A DNA stretch of 64,000 nt from Metridium senile (GCA_949775045.1 OX459097.1:5533685-5597684), one strand, 5' to 3'. Counted from the first letter of the stretch, positions 10,498 through 22,950 are shown. Program-made: numbers and translations. The notes: generated by a model from the letters alone, not told the origin.

Positions 10498-13400
10498 AAC
10501 TACAACCCGAATGTGTTAGACATATTAAAACCAAAACGAAAAACCATGGCGCCAGATTTGCCCACAAGTAAGCGTCGTGTTACGCGTTGCTTAAATCTCA
10601 AATCAAAATGGTAACATCAATTCCGTGATGGGTCGATCGCCTCTATAGTATTGACTAGTAAGTTACTGACTCAGCTTTTTTAGTATAAACGTATAATCCC
10701 TATATTCTGTATTTAGATTATTTTAGGATTAGTATTGGTGAATTAATAATTTATGAGAACACAACGAGGTTCCAATGATAGGCAACTGATATTTTTGCAC
10801 TCCTAGCGTTACAATTTGTCAATGCCAAGAATAAACAACAATTGTAAAAAAAAAATGATTTGCATTTGACGTAAAAAAATAGTCAATGTAATAGTTAATA
10901 GCACACTCCAAACACAATGTTATTGTTTTTAACCATAAAGTACAAACTAAATAGTCATGTTTCTTTCACTGGAAAATAAAAAAAAACCTAGATTTAACTA
11001 GAATTAACTGAGTCCAAATGAAATGTAATTGAATTATCGTCGAAAAACCATATGAAATTTCTTTTCTTCAAATAGAGAAACGCTGTTCTCAGGGTTACAT
11101 GTATTTGATTAGAGCATTTTTTAAATTTGATAATCAGTTCCGAGTTTTAATTAGTGCGTGTCTGTCTGAAGAATAAACATGAATTTTCTCATCATTTAAC
11201 TTAACTCAGATACCAACTAATTTTGATGGCATTTGAGGAGGGAAAAGACATTTATTTCAGTAAAAATTGAAATTATTGTCACCAGAGTTTCTTCTTGTTG
11301 ATGTGAAGATGAAACATGTAACGTAACTCAATTGAAGTATCCGGTTAATTCAATTAACTTATTTCAGCAGAATAGGCTCTTTTTTACTTTAATAGACAAC
11401 GTTTATCTCAACGAATTGAAATGATTTCCACTTTATAGAGAATCTTTACTCCAAGACATCTTATTTATATATTTCACAAGCGCTAATTAACTACGTCTTT
11501 CGTGTAGTTCTCTCCTATGAGTTTTAATTAGACTAACAACTCAAAAACAACACAATAACGGAAAAACAAAAGTAAAGGATTTTTTGTTTTTGTGTTTTTG
11601 TCAATGTACCAGATTCCAACAGAGAACCTTTGTTGACGATTTACAAAGTGGATCACCGCATTGAAAACCAATATACCAACTTAACCACCACTTTTTACTA
11701 ACTCTTTGCTCAAAATCCTCAAATTAGTCCTAGATTATTAGCAACCATTTGCCTTCCTTAGCTCTTTTTAGCGGATATTTTTCTAGCGTTTTACCAGTTG
11801 TATATGCTAGTTTACCAAGACGTTTGTTGACAAATGAGCACGGTTGTTTTGATTTTGAACGGCTCTCGCTGAGTTATCATTCACATTGTACAAATTCATT
11901 AACGTGCATGTTTATGTTCCAAACTCTTTGCGGATTAATTGCTGGATTAATGGTTATTTAGGTTCCGCGGCTTGGACGCATTCCACCGTCAGACCACTGC
12001 TGGCGACAAAAATCTCTCGGTAGCCTAGTTATTCGGGTGATTCTCACGCGCTAAGCTCGGTTTTGAGGAGTTTTACACGTATTTGCTTACGAGAAGTTAC
12101 AACTCAAAAACCTTCAGCGGAAAACTCAACTCAATGATCTAGCGACGATCGACTACATTTGATTTCGTTTACTTTTCCGTGGGGAATTTTGTTGTTTAGA
12201 GAAAGGAGCTCTATTTGATTTGGAGGTAGGTGAAACGCAATATAGAGTCACAATGTGATATTCCAATTTTTGGTAATGAGTTTTCATGATACTTCTTCGT
12301 ATTATTCTTGTTATTAGTCTACACCGTCTTTAGACAAGCCCTAAATTGTTTGAATAATATTGCGATGAAAAATAGAAAGCTTTTTTGAAGTAGAAACGTT
12401 AACAATCATTTTTGGGGATGATAAGGTATTGTTCAAGTGAAAAAGGTTTTCAGCTTCAGTGTTTTGTACGTAGTGTTTGTGATGTTTTAATTAAATCACG
12501 GAAAAGTCTAGTACAAAGCTTTCGTTAATTTTACCTTGTCAAAAGTACATCCCCAAAAATACCCTAAAGGCAAGTAAATACCATATTGCGAGGATTAACG
12601 AAAGGGATTGTAAAAATATCCGAGCATGATACACTAAAAGTTTTAAATAAGTAAAAGAAATGGCGAAGGTAAAAAGCGATTTTCTTTCCCGCCGTCAATA
12701 CATTTTCATATTTCATGACTTCATATAAAAAGTAATTTAGCAATAAAAACGATAAATTGGCTGCTACACTCTTATCTTATCGAATATAAACTTCAAAATC
12801 TCAATTTTTGTCATTTTCAATAACATTATGTCTAACTAAAAGTGAGTTCTCATTGAGATTTATCGCTTTAATCAGACTAAATAATCCCGGTGGCTTCAGG
12901 CTAAATTTTTTTACCCGTTAGTCCGAGTTTTATCGGAGAAGTAGCAGATCTGTTTTGATAAAGACTACGAGTTTTGACCACCTGTAAATCGTGAGACCGC
13001 TCTGACCTAGACCATGAATTATTTACGATATATACCCCACTCTACATACACTCACAATACATCACTCTCGCCATTGGCTAAAAAAAGAGTCAATATGACT
13101 TTAACATTTTTTAAAGAATTTATTTTAGAAAAGCTTTAACAAAAAAGATAAAATCATAAATATACAAATTATTTTTTAAATGTCACAATTTCTTACCGTT
13201 ACATTTCCATGTTATCAGTATCATTTTCGCGCAAAAATGGTATATTTCAAACGTATTTTTAGAATGACCGAGGCGGAATGGTCACCAGCTAGAGGATAAT
13301 ATTTCGTTATTTATAGTATTAGTATGCTTATTATTTGAGAATAATTCAGAGAATGTGTTAAGAGCGCCAAACTGGAGAAATATTTTAAAACAAGCTCGAT

Positions 13401-13660
13401 TTACAAAATCGCTGTCCTAAACTCTTATTTCAATGAATAAGCTATTTTAAGACCATCTCCACCCTCTATACACCTTCCATTATGAAGGCCTGTTTTGTAA
13501 GGTAATGTCAACAACAAAACGACATCAAGGATGACGTCAAGAGACAGCTTGACTATCAGTAGGGTTATAGCAGAATAATAGCAGAATACTTATTTATTGT
13601 TAAGAGTTTATAAAATAGCAAAAGAAAGAATTAATTTCAGAAAAGTATTAATGAATGGTC
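10498..13660. other. Non-coding DNA at the start of U1
   Basis: I found no exon, RNA gene or obvious repeat. The U2 counterpart (36,088-39,032) differs by about 2%, with several small indels including a 24-bp loss at about 37,447. GAAGG at 13,484-13,488 is the unoccupied target of the LTR retrotransposon found in U2. The 70-aa frame at 11,749 is broken in U2 by the 24-bp loss and is not convincing. Confidence 0.5.
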
Positions 13661-13689
13661 GATCGATTGGATATTTTATTCGGATGGAA

Positions 13690-14165
13690 TGTTTGACTGG
13701 TTGACGGACCGAATGAATGAATGACAGAACCGACAATCATTATAATATGATTGAATGAATTGTAGAATGAATGGTAGAATGAATGGCAAAATGAATGGTA
13801 GAATGAATGGTAGAATGAATGGATGAATATAATGAATGGTAGAATGAATGGTAGAATGAATGGTAGAATGGATGGTAGAATGAATGGTAGAATGAATGGA
13901 TGAATATAATGAATGGTAGAATGAATGGATGAATATAATGAATGGTAGAATGAATGGTAGAATGAATGGTAGAATGAATGGTAGAATGAATGGTAGAATG
14001 AATGGTAGAATGGATGGTAGAATGAATGGTAGAATGAATGGTAGATGAATGAATGAATGAATTTATGACAATATGAATGAATGAATGAATGAATGAATGA
14101 ATGAATGAATGAATGAATGAATGAATGAATGAACAAACGAACGAATGAATAAATAAAATGAGTAA
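13690..14165. repeat. GAATGAATGGTA minisatellite and (GAAT)n, U1
   Basis: A 12-bp unit GAATGAATGGTA, with variants containing GGATGAATATAATG, runs from about 13,740 to 14,046, followed by pure (GAAT)n at about 14,075-14,130. The 178-aa minus-strand frame across it is a product of the repeat. U2 has far fewer units. Confidence 0.95.
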
Positions 14166-14184
14166 GCGAATGAATTAGTGACAT

Positions 14185-17020
14185 TATGTATAAATTGTTT
14201 TCAAAAATATTTTATAAATACGTACAATAACGCCTTATAATATATGATAATTTATGAGAATGTATAAATGTAATACCATGAATCATTGGCATGTCTATTA
14301 GAGTTAATGTTCCCCATAACCATTAACCTGTTGGTTTTCTTCAAGTAATATGATAGGATCATCTAAGTCGCAAGTCTTTTTGTATTTGGCAACAATCCAT
14401 CTTAAACCATCAATAATTAAATATTCCGTATAATTCGTATTGTTACCTGTTAATGTTTCCTATTTTCCGAACAATATTATTGTGCACTGAGTATTTGAAT
14501 TCAGCGATTCTAAAAGTTTTTAAAAAAAATATTTTTTGAACCGTTAAAGGAGAGTGTCAGTTGTGGATGGATATTTCAGACGTTTGTCCCTTTGTTGGAC
14601 CACAAGTTACACAAACCGACAGAGTCCAGTTATAATTGTCCTAATTTGATACGTCTTCCTAAGGAAACAACTTTTGAAAATATTAAAAAGTCAAGTAAAA
14701 CAACTTAGATAAGTGCTTAGTTTAGACAAAAATTGTTTAATGTTTTTTAAAAATTGTTAATCTCATGGTAACATGCACAGCTAGTGTAAAGTAATGTTAA
14801 ACATAGCCTTGTAAGTGGTAATTAAGGTGGCAGAGGTGAGAACGCTTCGTGTACTCAGCAAAAAAAACTCCGCAACGCCCCAAAACGTACGCTGTGACTT
14901 GCCAGTACAATAATACTTCAAACATCGCGTTTTTTATAGATAAAGGAATAGTAAATTTACTAAACTTGTTTGTTTTAGCAAAACAAAGTTTTTCACCAAA
15001 GCATTGAAAATGTAGCACTCCAGGGTATAATAATTGCAGGAAGTTCCCACTATAGTTTCCTTCGTCTGTTTGATACAGTGAATGTTTATATAAGTTAAGG
15101 GTCTTGCGGTTTCAAATACAATAGCAACTACGGCGTGTATAGACCTATGAGGTTTATGATGTAGTTTTTGATTGGTTGATACTATAAGCTGAAGAAATAC
15201 ACACTTAAGGGACAGTGAATGGATCGGATGGATGTAACAGTGCAACTTTAGCATTAATATTACGACAGAATCGTTCAATAAGAAACATCTTTATTCACTA
15301 GCGGTCTACATAGCCAAGCAATTCACTAGACGGCAGAAACATAACAAACCCCAAGACAATAGAGTAAACAAAAGTGTTTTGACACAACATTGGATTTTTT
15401 GACAACTTCAAAAAAACTTCATCAAGATCTTACCGATAAAATGGCTGGGTTTTTCCAAAGTTTCCACTTTAGACATGATTCTGTTAAACCTACAGTTATA
15501 CAAAAGAAATCAACTTTATTTCGACCATCTTTCAGGTAAATAATATTATATATAACTTATACTAACTTATGCCACAATTATCATTTCTCTTTATATAGTA
15601 AAAGGATTAAATTTTCAGAATTGCTTTTTCAAAGAATGCGCTATTCATACAAATGAATCGAATGCTTTATATTCATTTACAATTTAGTTGGCAAATTTAT
15701 TTATTTATAAAAAGCGATGGTGACACCGGCTTATGTTTATTAAATCCTCGCTCTGGTCTAGAAGCTGCAACTGACCAGAGTTAATAGAGGGACCCTCGAT
15801 TAACTCTGAACTAACCGATACCATGAATACTGAGCTTCATATTTATGACAGAATAGTTTCTAAACCAATTTGACCTAGCCAGAATTACATAGACCACACA
15901 AAATGTCTAGTTTCCACAATTCATATACAAACTCGCTATTGTATATTATGATTGTGCTGCATACATGTATCTATTATATAACTGAAAGAATGTTTAAATC
16001 AACTGAAATGTGTTCGGTGTATAAGTGAAATACAGATACATGAGAAAAATATCATATGCCATTGGCGGGAAATGAAATCATGTACATTTACTAGAAGGGT
16101 TATGAGTTAGAATAACGGCGACTATACGAGGCCCCGGATTTTATCCTGGCTGTAGTTTAAGTAATCTCACTATAGTATGTATATTATATATACTATAGTA
16201 TAGTACTCGGAAATCGTCATTTATATCTCAGATGTTTAGTTCGAGTCTAAATCAAATGATTGCATACTGTTGTATATTTATGTTACTCTACTTGTAGATA
16301 TATATATATATATATATGTTACTGTCAATTTCAAAATTCTTATAAAGATTGGTTATGTCTTCGTTTATCTTTTCCTATATACTTTTGTAAGTCAACTACA
16401 TTAGTAACGAATTTCAGTATTTGGATTCTATGAAACCACATTTTTTACGCTCAAATATCTATTTAATGTTATTAATATTTCTTGAAGTGAAATTGTAAAA
16501 TATGTTAGCCTTGCAGTTAATGTAATAAAACAAACGCTCCAAGAAAAATAATGTGAGACAATTTGCGTGAATATCTCTAGTTTTATTTTAAATATAATAG
16601 AAGAATGAATAACACATGTAAACAAGTCTCACTCTGCTTGTTTTCATCCGGAGTTTTTCAAATGCTGTAAGCGCTTGATATCCCACGCTAAACAAAATAC
16701 CATAATTAAAAAATATTCGATTTGCAGCCTTGCTCCGCTTGTATCTTTTGGCTTAAATATTTTTATAAGTTCAATTTTTGAAAAAGAATGTGTAAAGGGA
16801 ATAATTTGATGATAATTGTATGAGTTTAATTTAGAATAAGAAAAATTAAGTAATAACCATTTAAGAGAAAAATGAGATATTTATCGGATTTGTATAGTTC
16901 TCCGTTAAGGAAATCCTAGTAATCGGATAGCAGAAATAAATAATATCATCCCATGCACCGTGTCACATATTCATCTATCCACTAATCCACACACTTATCT
17001 ATTTCATTCATCTCAGTATC
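14185..17020. other. Non-coding DNA upstream of the cadherin gene, U1
   Basis: No gene is recognised. A minus-strand 114-aa frame (14,934-15,278) is kept in U2 with one substitution, but its composition is unlike protein and its neighbours overlap in other frames. There is a TA-rich palindrome at about 16,165-16,205 and (TA)n at 16,299-16,318. About 170 bp here (16,261-16,430) are absent from U2. Confidence 0.5.
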
Positions 17021-17630
17021 CATTTACTCATCCCACCTATTCATCCATCCACTAATCCTCCCTTCCATCCACTTATCTATTTTATTCATTCATCCATTTA
17101 CTCATCCCACCTATTCATCCATCCACTAATCCTCCCTTTCATCCACTTATCTATTTTATTCATTCATCCATTTACTCATCCCACCTATTCATCCATCCAC
17201 TAATCCTCCCTTCCATCCACTTATCCATTTTATTCATCTATCCATTTACTCATCCCACCTATTCATCCCTCCACTAATCCTCCCTTCCATCCACTTATCT
17301 ATTTTATTCATTCATCCATTTACTCATCCCACCTATTCATCCATCCACTAATCCTCCCTTCCATCCACTTATCCATTTTATTCATCTATCCATTTACTCA
17401 TCCCACCTATTCATCCCTCCACTAATCCTCCCTTCCATCCACTTATCTATTTTATTCATTCATCCATTTACTCATCCCACCTATTCATCCATCCACTAAT
17501 CCTCCCTTCCATCCACTTATCTATTTTATTCATTCATCCATTTACTCATCCCACCTATTCATCCATCCACTAATCCTCCCTTCCATCCACTTATCTATTT
17601 TATTCATTCATCCATTTACTCATCCCACCA
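17021..17630. repeat. 74-bp minisatellite, about 8 units, U1
   Basis: The unit starts CATTTACTCATCCCACCTAT and is rich in CATCCA words. Starts at 17,021 and 17,095 fix the 74-bp period. Some units carry CATCTATCC or CATCCCTCC variants in alternation. U2 keeps only about one unit at the same place, so the array length changed after duplication. Confidence 0.93.
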
Positions 17631-17633
17631 TGC

Positions 17634-17680
17634 CACTACTACTACTACTACTACTACTAATAATAATAATAATAATAAAC
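17634..17680. repeat. (ACT)n-(AAT)n microsatellite, U1
   Basis: A short (ACT)n run is followed by (AAT)n, directly upstream of the cadherin first exon. The U2 counterpart (47,905-47,996) is about 80 bp of (ACT)n. Confidence 0.9.
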
Positions 17681-17857
17681 TTTATTCAAGTGTCGATGTG
17701 TTTAGCTAATAATAACTAATTGGGGACACTAACAAAATATATAAAGAAAAATAAAGAATCTAAAAAACTAAAGCATCCGTCCATCTATTACTCTAATTCC
17801 TCTCTCTCAATATTAATAATGCTTTCAATCTTTACCAACAGACGAAAGCTGATAAAG

Positions 17858-20714
17858 ATGCTATCGCCATCAGAACTGATGAACACGCTACTCTTTGTGT
17901 TTTGTTCCTTTTTCTTAATATCAGAATGCGCCATCATAAGTAAGTATACTAAACTGATTATATACAGTGGAACCCCGTTAATCCGGCCACCGAAGGAACA
18001 GCCAAAAGTGGCCGTAATAACGGGGTGGTTTTATTAAGCGGGTAAATTTTATACAAAATGTATGGGTATGCATTTTGTTAGGACTTGAAAAAACTGGCCG
18101 CAATAATGGGGTGGCCATTTTAAGCGGGTGGCCGTAAGGCGGGGTTCCACTGTATTTAGAAAAAATGGTTGTACAAAGAGACATTCAGAAAATATCTGTA
18201 CTTGTACCTATGGCTCTGTCAGCTCTGACAATGGTAGACTAGTAAAAAAATAGGAAACGCGCGAGCGTGCTGTGCAGTTTTAAAGCACGCAGGGTTGTCA
18301 TAACACGAAAGAAGTGTTAAAAGAAGCTAGACGCGAAGGGGAGTGCTTCTAAACACTTCTTGAACGTTCTAACAACCCCAAGTGCTTTATAACTGCATAC
18401 AGAACAGAAAGCAAGTTTTCTATTTCTTTTATAAAATACAAATTAATCAACATGCATGCTGCGTGTTCCCATATATTAAAGCACGCGCCTCAACCAATCA
18501 GAACGCGTGATTTCTAATAGTTATTTTATAATGGAAAATAGATAATAGATTTAGTATGGATAATGTAATGTGATCATGATTACTGAATAGTCAATAGTGC
18601 TTTCCAAGATCGAAATGCATTTTGGGTCTTGAAATATTCAAAAAAGCTACTAAATAGTTTTCTGTACGTTTTCTATATGAAGCTTGTATAATGTCTTGTT
18701 GAGTGATGTTTTCTTTTGGTGTTTTCTTTTGGTCCAAGATACTATTCCGCATTCAGTTTTCACAAGTCAACTTTTTCAAAACAGCCGCTGTATAAAAGTA
18801 AATTTTAAAGAATATTTGGATTGACCGGATTTCTTTTATATTTCAGCCGTACCAAATTCAACAATAGTCTGTGTAGCAGAGCCTACTAAGCAGAATGTGA
18901 CATTTGTACGAAGCTATAATGCTGGCGTGTTTAGAAGAATGGAAAGAGCCCGTAGTATGCCAAAATGTATTCAGGATTCCTGTTTAGCTAGTGGAGGGAA
19001 ACTGAATGGAGGTCACGCCGCATATTTCATGCCTGGACTCTGCTTTATGGTCCAGTGTGCATTTGCTGACTTTTGTAAACCGGTTCCCAGTAAATTACCG
19101 CAACAAATAAAAAAACAAATAACTCGCTATAAATCATTTGGTAAGTAGTTGATGTCACTTTCATTATCATCACCATCATTATCATCGCCATCGTTAAGAA
19201 CACAAATAGCTCGCTATAAACCATTTGGTGAGTAGTTGATGTCACTTTCATTATCATCACCATCATTATCATTATCATCATCAACATAATCACGATATTC
19301 ATCACCACCACCACCAATCACAACCACCACAATTACAATTAACATCACTGTTAGCATCATCATCATTATAATCATCTTAATCACCATCAACATCATGCAG
19401 TAATCCACCACCACCACCATCACCAGCCACCTCCATCACCATCGTCACTATCATATTTAAATAACTATGGTTGTGTGTTCTAGATGCTGCTCCGATCATT
19501 CAAGCCATTCCAAAAACCGCCTATGTTAGCGAGAACAACATGCCAAATGAGAAAGTTATCAGTTTTTCGGCACGAGCAATCAGTAGATCGACATTTGAGC
19601 GTCTTAACCCGTATAATGCATCGGTAGTTTTCAGCATTGTGAAAGGTGAGAAAAATAAATCAGATCTTGCAAAAAAAGTATCTGACTGACTGACTGCAAG
19701 AGTGACTAAATGACTGACTTACTGACTGCATGAGTGACTAAATGACCAAAGATCGACTGACCAACTGACCAACAAACAAACAAACAAACTGACTGATTGA
19801 CTGACTGACAGACATACCGACTAGTTCAATGATTAGTTAATTGATTAATCGATATCCTTATCTCTAAAATATAATTCTCTTTTCTAGGGAATGTTGGCGA
19901 CGCCTTCCAGATTCGTCAACAGTTACATACAAACAATGCCTTTCTTGTTGCCAATAAACGACTTGACAGAGAAAATATCTCGTTCTACTATTTAACAATC
20001 CGGGCAACTAACGCAGAGGAACAAAAAACAGCCACCAAGGTATTACGAGTCCAAATCGTTGACAGGAATGACAATCCACCAGTGTTCCCTAACAATGATT
20101 ACCGTAAAACAATCTACAGTAATACTTCTGTCGGTACTGAAGTGTTTAAAGTCAAAGCCATCGATGCCGATACCGGAGATAATGCACAGATACGGTACAA
20201 CCTAATCAGTAGCCAGGCCGAGTTTGAATTAATGCCGAAGACGGGGATAATTCTATTGAAAAATAAACTCCGTATCGATCGAACCAGGGCGTTTACTTTA
20301 ATCATCGTGGCAAACAATGGTATCCACAAACCAGCTTATGCTACAGTACAGATAAACGTCATTGCTGTCAATGAGTTCAGACCTTACTTCCAGCGACTAA
20401 ACTACAGAGTTCTTGTAACCGAAGCCGTTGAAGTCAATACATCAATTGTCAGGATCTCTGCCATGGATGGCGATACGGGATTACTTGCCAGGCTTACGTA
20501 CACTATAATCAACAGTTCTAGATCTACCTTTGCAGTGGATGAAAACGGCGACCTAAGGAACATCCAGCCTTTATTTGGAATGGGAGGTCGCGTGTTTATC
20601 TTAAAGGTCGGAGTCCACGACGGTGGTAATCCGCCTCTTCATGCACTCCAAGACGCCAAAGTTACAATCACCGTTGTTAAGATGAAGAGACAAAAAACTA
20701 AAGTTAACAAATAA
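17858..20714 (+). CDS. Secreted MANSC-like/cadherin-repeat protein, copy 1
   Basis: Four exons: 17858-17939, 18847-19140, 19484-19645, 19888-20714. Donors are GTAAGTAT, GTAAGTAG and GTGAG; acceptors are TTTCAG, TTCTAG and TTCTAG. All introns are phase 1, and the exons add to 1,365 nt (454 aa plus stop). Residues 1-24 form a signal peptide (LLFVFCSFFLI core). Exon 2 (about 28-125) has six cysteines in a MANSC/MANEC-like pattern (C-x3-C, then C-x4-C-x5-C). Residues 126-246 are a degenerate cadherin repeat with LDRE and DRNDNPPVF. Residues 247-345 are a clear one (DADTGDNAQIRY). About 346-442 form a third (DGDTG, DGGNPP). The end is basic, with no membrane segment, so it is probably secreted and binds Ca2+ through the repeats. 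An in-frame ATG at 17819 would add 13 aa. Exons beyond a weak GTTAAG donor near 20,677 cannot be excluded. Confidence 0.85.
17965..18152. mobile_element. pogo/Tc1-like MITE in cadherin intron 1, U1
   Basis: The ends CAGTGGAACCCCG and CGGGGTTCCACTG are flanked by TA on both sides, the typical signature of pogo/Tigger-like elements. The 188-bp body has repeated GGCCG.AATAACGGGGTGG words and no transposase. It lies 25 bp inside the intron. The U2 copy at 48,283-48,463 has lost 6 bp and carries a few substitutions. Confidence 0.85.
18253..18427. mobile_element. Fold-back MITE in cadherin intron 1, U1
   Basis: Imperfect inverted arms (GCAGTTTTAAAGCAC with GGTTGT and AAGAAGTGTT) read toward each other across the segment. 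The outer ends resemble ATAGGAAAC / TTTTCTAT. It is non-coding. Confidence 0.5.
19141..19483. repeat. Cadherin intron 2 with a duplicated splice donor and ATC repeats, U1
   Basis: About 85 bp after the real donor (GGTAAGTAGTTGATGTCAC, 19,140) the exon end and donor recur as ACTCGCTATAAA.CATTTGG-like sequence followed by GTGAGTAGTTGATGTCAC at about 19,229. The intron is otherwise ATC/ACC trinucleotide-rich. Use of the second donor would run into TAG right after GGTAAG, truncating the protein before the cadherin repeats. Confidence 0.8.
19646..19887. repeat. Cadherin intron 3, GACT-rich simple repeat, U1
   Basis: The intron holds degenerate (CTGA)n and CAAACAAACAAAC at 19,683-19,812, then normal AT-rich sequence up to the TTTTCTAG acceptor. 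Confidence 0.8.
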
Positions 20715-20762
20715 AAATGATATCTGTAGCTGCACAACCACCTAAAGATAAAACAGATAAAA

Positions 20763-21988
20763 CCTATGCATTATGGTGTTCCACAGGGATCTGTGCTAGG
20801 ACCGTTGCTATTTCTAGTTTTTATATACGATCTCCCGGCCTCATTACAACACTCAACTGTAGACTGTTATGCCGACGACACAACACTTAGCTACGCGTGA
20901 CCAGTCGAAAATGCACCTGGTTCACTATCAGAAAACTTGCAAAGAGACATTGATAAAACTGTAAAGTGGTCAAAGGACTATAAAATGATTCTAAACGAAA
21001 CCAAAACTAAATGTATGGTCGTAACTGGAAAAAGACTGCAAAAACACTTACTTGGTGAAGATCAGCTTTTAATTATAGTAAACAACAAACAATTAGAACA
21101 GGTCCAGAAACAACGACTTTTAGGAGTAACCATTGACAATGAATTGAGTTTTGACTCACATGTTGATGAGCTTTGTACAAAACTGTCCCAAAGAATTGCA
21201 CTATTGAAGAAGATCAGACGGTTCCTTCCTATCGAGCAACGAATCTTATATTACAATGCCTTAATCAAACAAGTCATGATGTACGGTTCCACCGTGTGGA
21301 CATCCTGTTCTGTGGACAACCTAAAGAAAGTCTTCAAAATGCAAAAACGTGCAGCACGAGTAATCTTAAACGCAGACACCAGAGACACTAGTGTAGAACT
21401 ATTTAGTAAACTAGGATGGCTTCCCTTCTATGATGAAGCAAAATTAGTGTCTAATGAGTTATAAATGCGGCTAGTACAAGACTGCCCAGAATATTTTAGT
21501 AACTTAATAATAAGTAATTCTAACATTCATAATAGAAATACTAGACATGGAAATAGAAATCTTGTCTGCAAACGATTTACGAGAGAAACAGAGGGTGGTA
21601 GGACTTTTTCTGTTAGCAGTACTAGGTTTTGGAACTCCCTCCGACCAATATCAAAGAAAAAAAATCAATGTTTCTCAAGATAGTTTAAGTAAAGGTTTAC
21701 GCAATCATTTTTTAACTCTTAACAAAAACATTGAACATTTTAAAGTGTGTAAATTATAATTCAGAACTATAATGTTGTTATTAATTTATTAATCAATTTT
21801 ATTATTATAACCTATTCTTATGTATATTTATAGTATATTTTAGACATTTTAATACTTATATAGTTATAGTTATATTCTGTATTCTTAGATTATTATATTA
21901 TATTATATCTTAGGAGGGCCACAAGTTCATCAGTGTAAACTGTTTCGTGTTTTACCCTCAATAAATAAAGTTTATTATTATTATTATT
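20763..21988 (+). mobile_element. 5'-truncated CR1/Jockey-type LINE, U1
   Basis: It begins within the reverse transcriptase palm and ends with TACCCTCAATAAATAAAG followed by (TTA)n. Less than 60 bp separate it from the cadherin stop codon, and its AATAAA (21,960) is the first strong poly(A) signal downstream of that gene. The copy in U2 is nearly identical, so the insertion predates the tandem duplication. Confidence 0.88.
20775..21750 (+). pseudogene. Broken reverse transcriptase of the LINE, U1
   Basis: In one frame it reads GVPQGSVLGPLLF at 20,775, then the catalytic YADD at 20,868-20,879. An in-frame TGA follows at 20,898-20,900. Then come 175 aa of the RT thumb and C-terminal region typical of CR1/Jockey elements (LLGVTIDNELSFDSHV at about 21,118). 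A TAA interrupts at 21,462-21,464. Beyond it RNTRHGN, FSVSSTRFWNSL continues the LINE C-terminus, and near 21,650 the likely frame shifts. The N-terminal endonuclease and first RT motifs are missing. It cannot make active enzyme. Confidence 0.88.
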
Positions 21989-22282
21989 CACTGTAAAGAT
22001 GAGTGATTTAAAAAGACTTTGATATAAAATTTATTGGTTTATGCTGCGAATCAAGTATTATACGGCGCCACGAAAAATGGCTTATTTTCAGTTTTCAAAG
22101 TGTCGCGACTGCACCCGACGGGCAAAAATGTTTAACGGCTTTTAGCTCAACAACGAAATCATTTCTTACCAAACTAAATGCATTCTTGTTTTAGTATTAG
22201 TAAACCCTTTCAGTTGACAGATTTTCAGGCAAATCCATTTTTGAAGCAAAAACGAGTGGGTGGTTTTTAGCGAGACAGCCTC
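21989..22282. other. Non-coding spacer after the LINE, U1
   Basis: I see no feature apart from CG-containing sequence around 22,060-22,130. It ends at the fold-back remnant where homology to X starts. Confidence 0.4.
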
Positions 22283-22351
22283 TTAACATTGTCATTCAAC
22301 AAAACCGAACGGATGTTGAAACCGAATGTTGAAACCGTTTGCCCGGGCCCT
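22283..22351. mobile_element. Right arm of the fold-back MITE, U1
   Basis: This is the same as the right half of the element at 4127-4348. The left arm is missing and replaced by GCGAGACAGCCTC, marking the limit of X homology. Confidence 0.75.
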
Positions 22352-22363
22352 TAGTATCTGTGG

Positions 22364-22543
22364 AAGGTGATGGTGATCATGATGATAAACATATGATAAT
22401 GATCATCAAAATAATGATAAATAAAAACATAAGTATTAAGAAATAAAATATTGGGGGAAATGTTAATTTTGCAGTGAAGTAGGTTCGAACTTGGAGCTGT
22501 TGGATTGAAACGTACCACATTAAAGCTTCGCGCCAACACATCA
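22364..22543 (-). mobile_element. Putative tRNA-derived SINE, U1
   Basis: Homologous to the element at 4364-4540, about 10-15% diverged. The B-box-like GTTCGAACC is kept on the minus strand. Confidence 0.38.
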
Positions 22544-22950
22544 CGTAACTTTGCATAATAAAAGATCGATAGACAATTCGGGTGAAAGACTAGAAGTTTT
22601 TCAATTATTATAATCGATAGTTACTTTAACGCAAGGGGTTAACCGTTTATAGTCTAGGGGCTGGTTCCCTGATCTTTTGACTACCACGTGTTAGGTTTTC
22701 TGTCGGGAGATAGCGCGGATGCCGCCAAATCTTCATTCTATACGTAAATCGATTCGATGCTCCAGCTTGATAGTATGTCTCGGAGGAATCGTCCCATTTT
22801 ATTTATTTTTTTTCCTTTTTCGTCTTTTTGTTTTGTTTTGGTTATTCTCTTTTTTATGTCTATTTTCTTCAAGTTTTCTTTCATATGGGATATATTTGTT
22901 TTGGCTAATTAAATGTTCTAACGGTATTATCCTCACCAAAAGTTACTCTA

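Noticed and set aside
13648..14184. 178-aa His/Ser/Phe-rich minus-strand frame
   Set aside because: Product of the GAATGAATGGTA array; it collapses in U2.
14934..15278. 114-aa minus-strand frame kept in U2 (45,582-45,926) with one substitution
   Set aside because: The two copies are too young for conservation to mean anything. The composition is not protein-like, there is no family resemblance, and overlapping frames are equally long.
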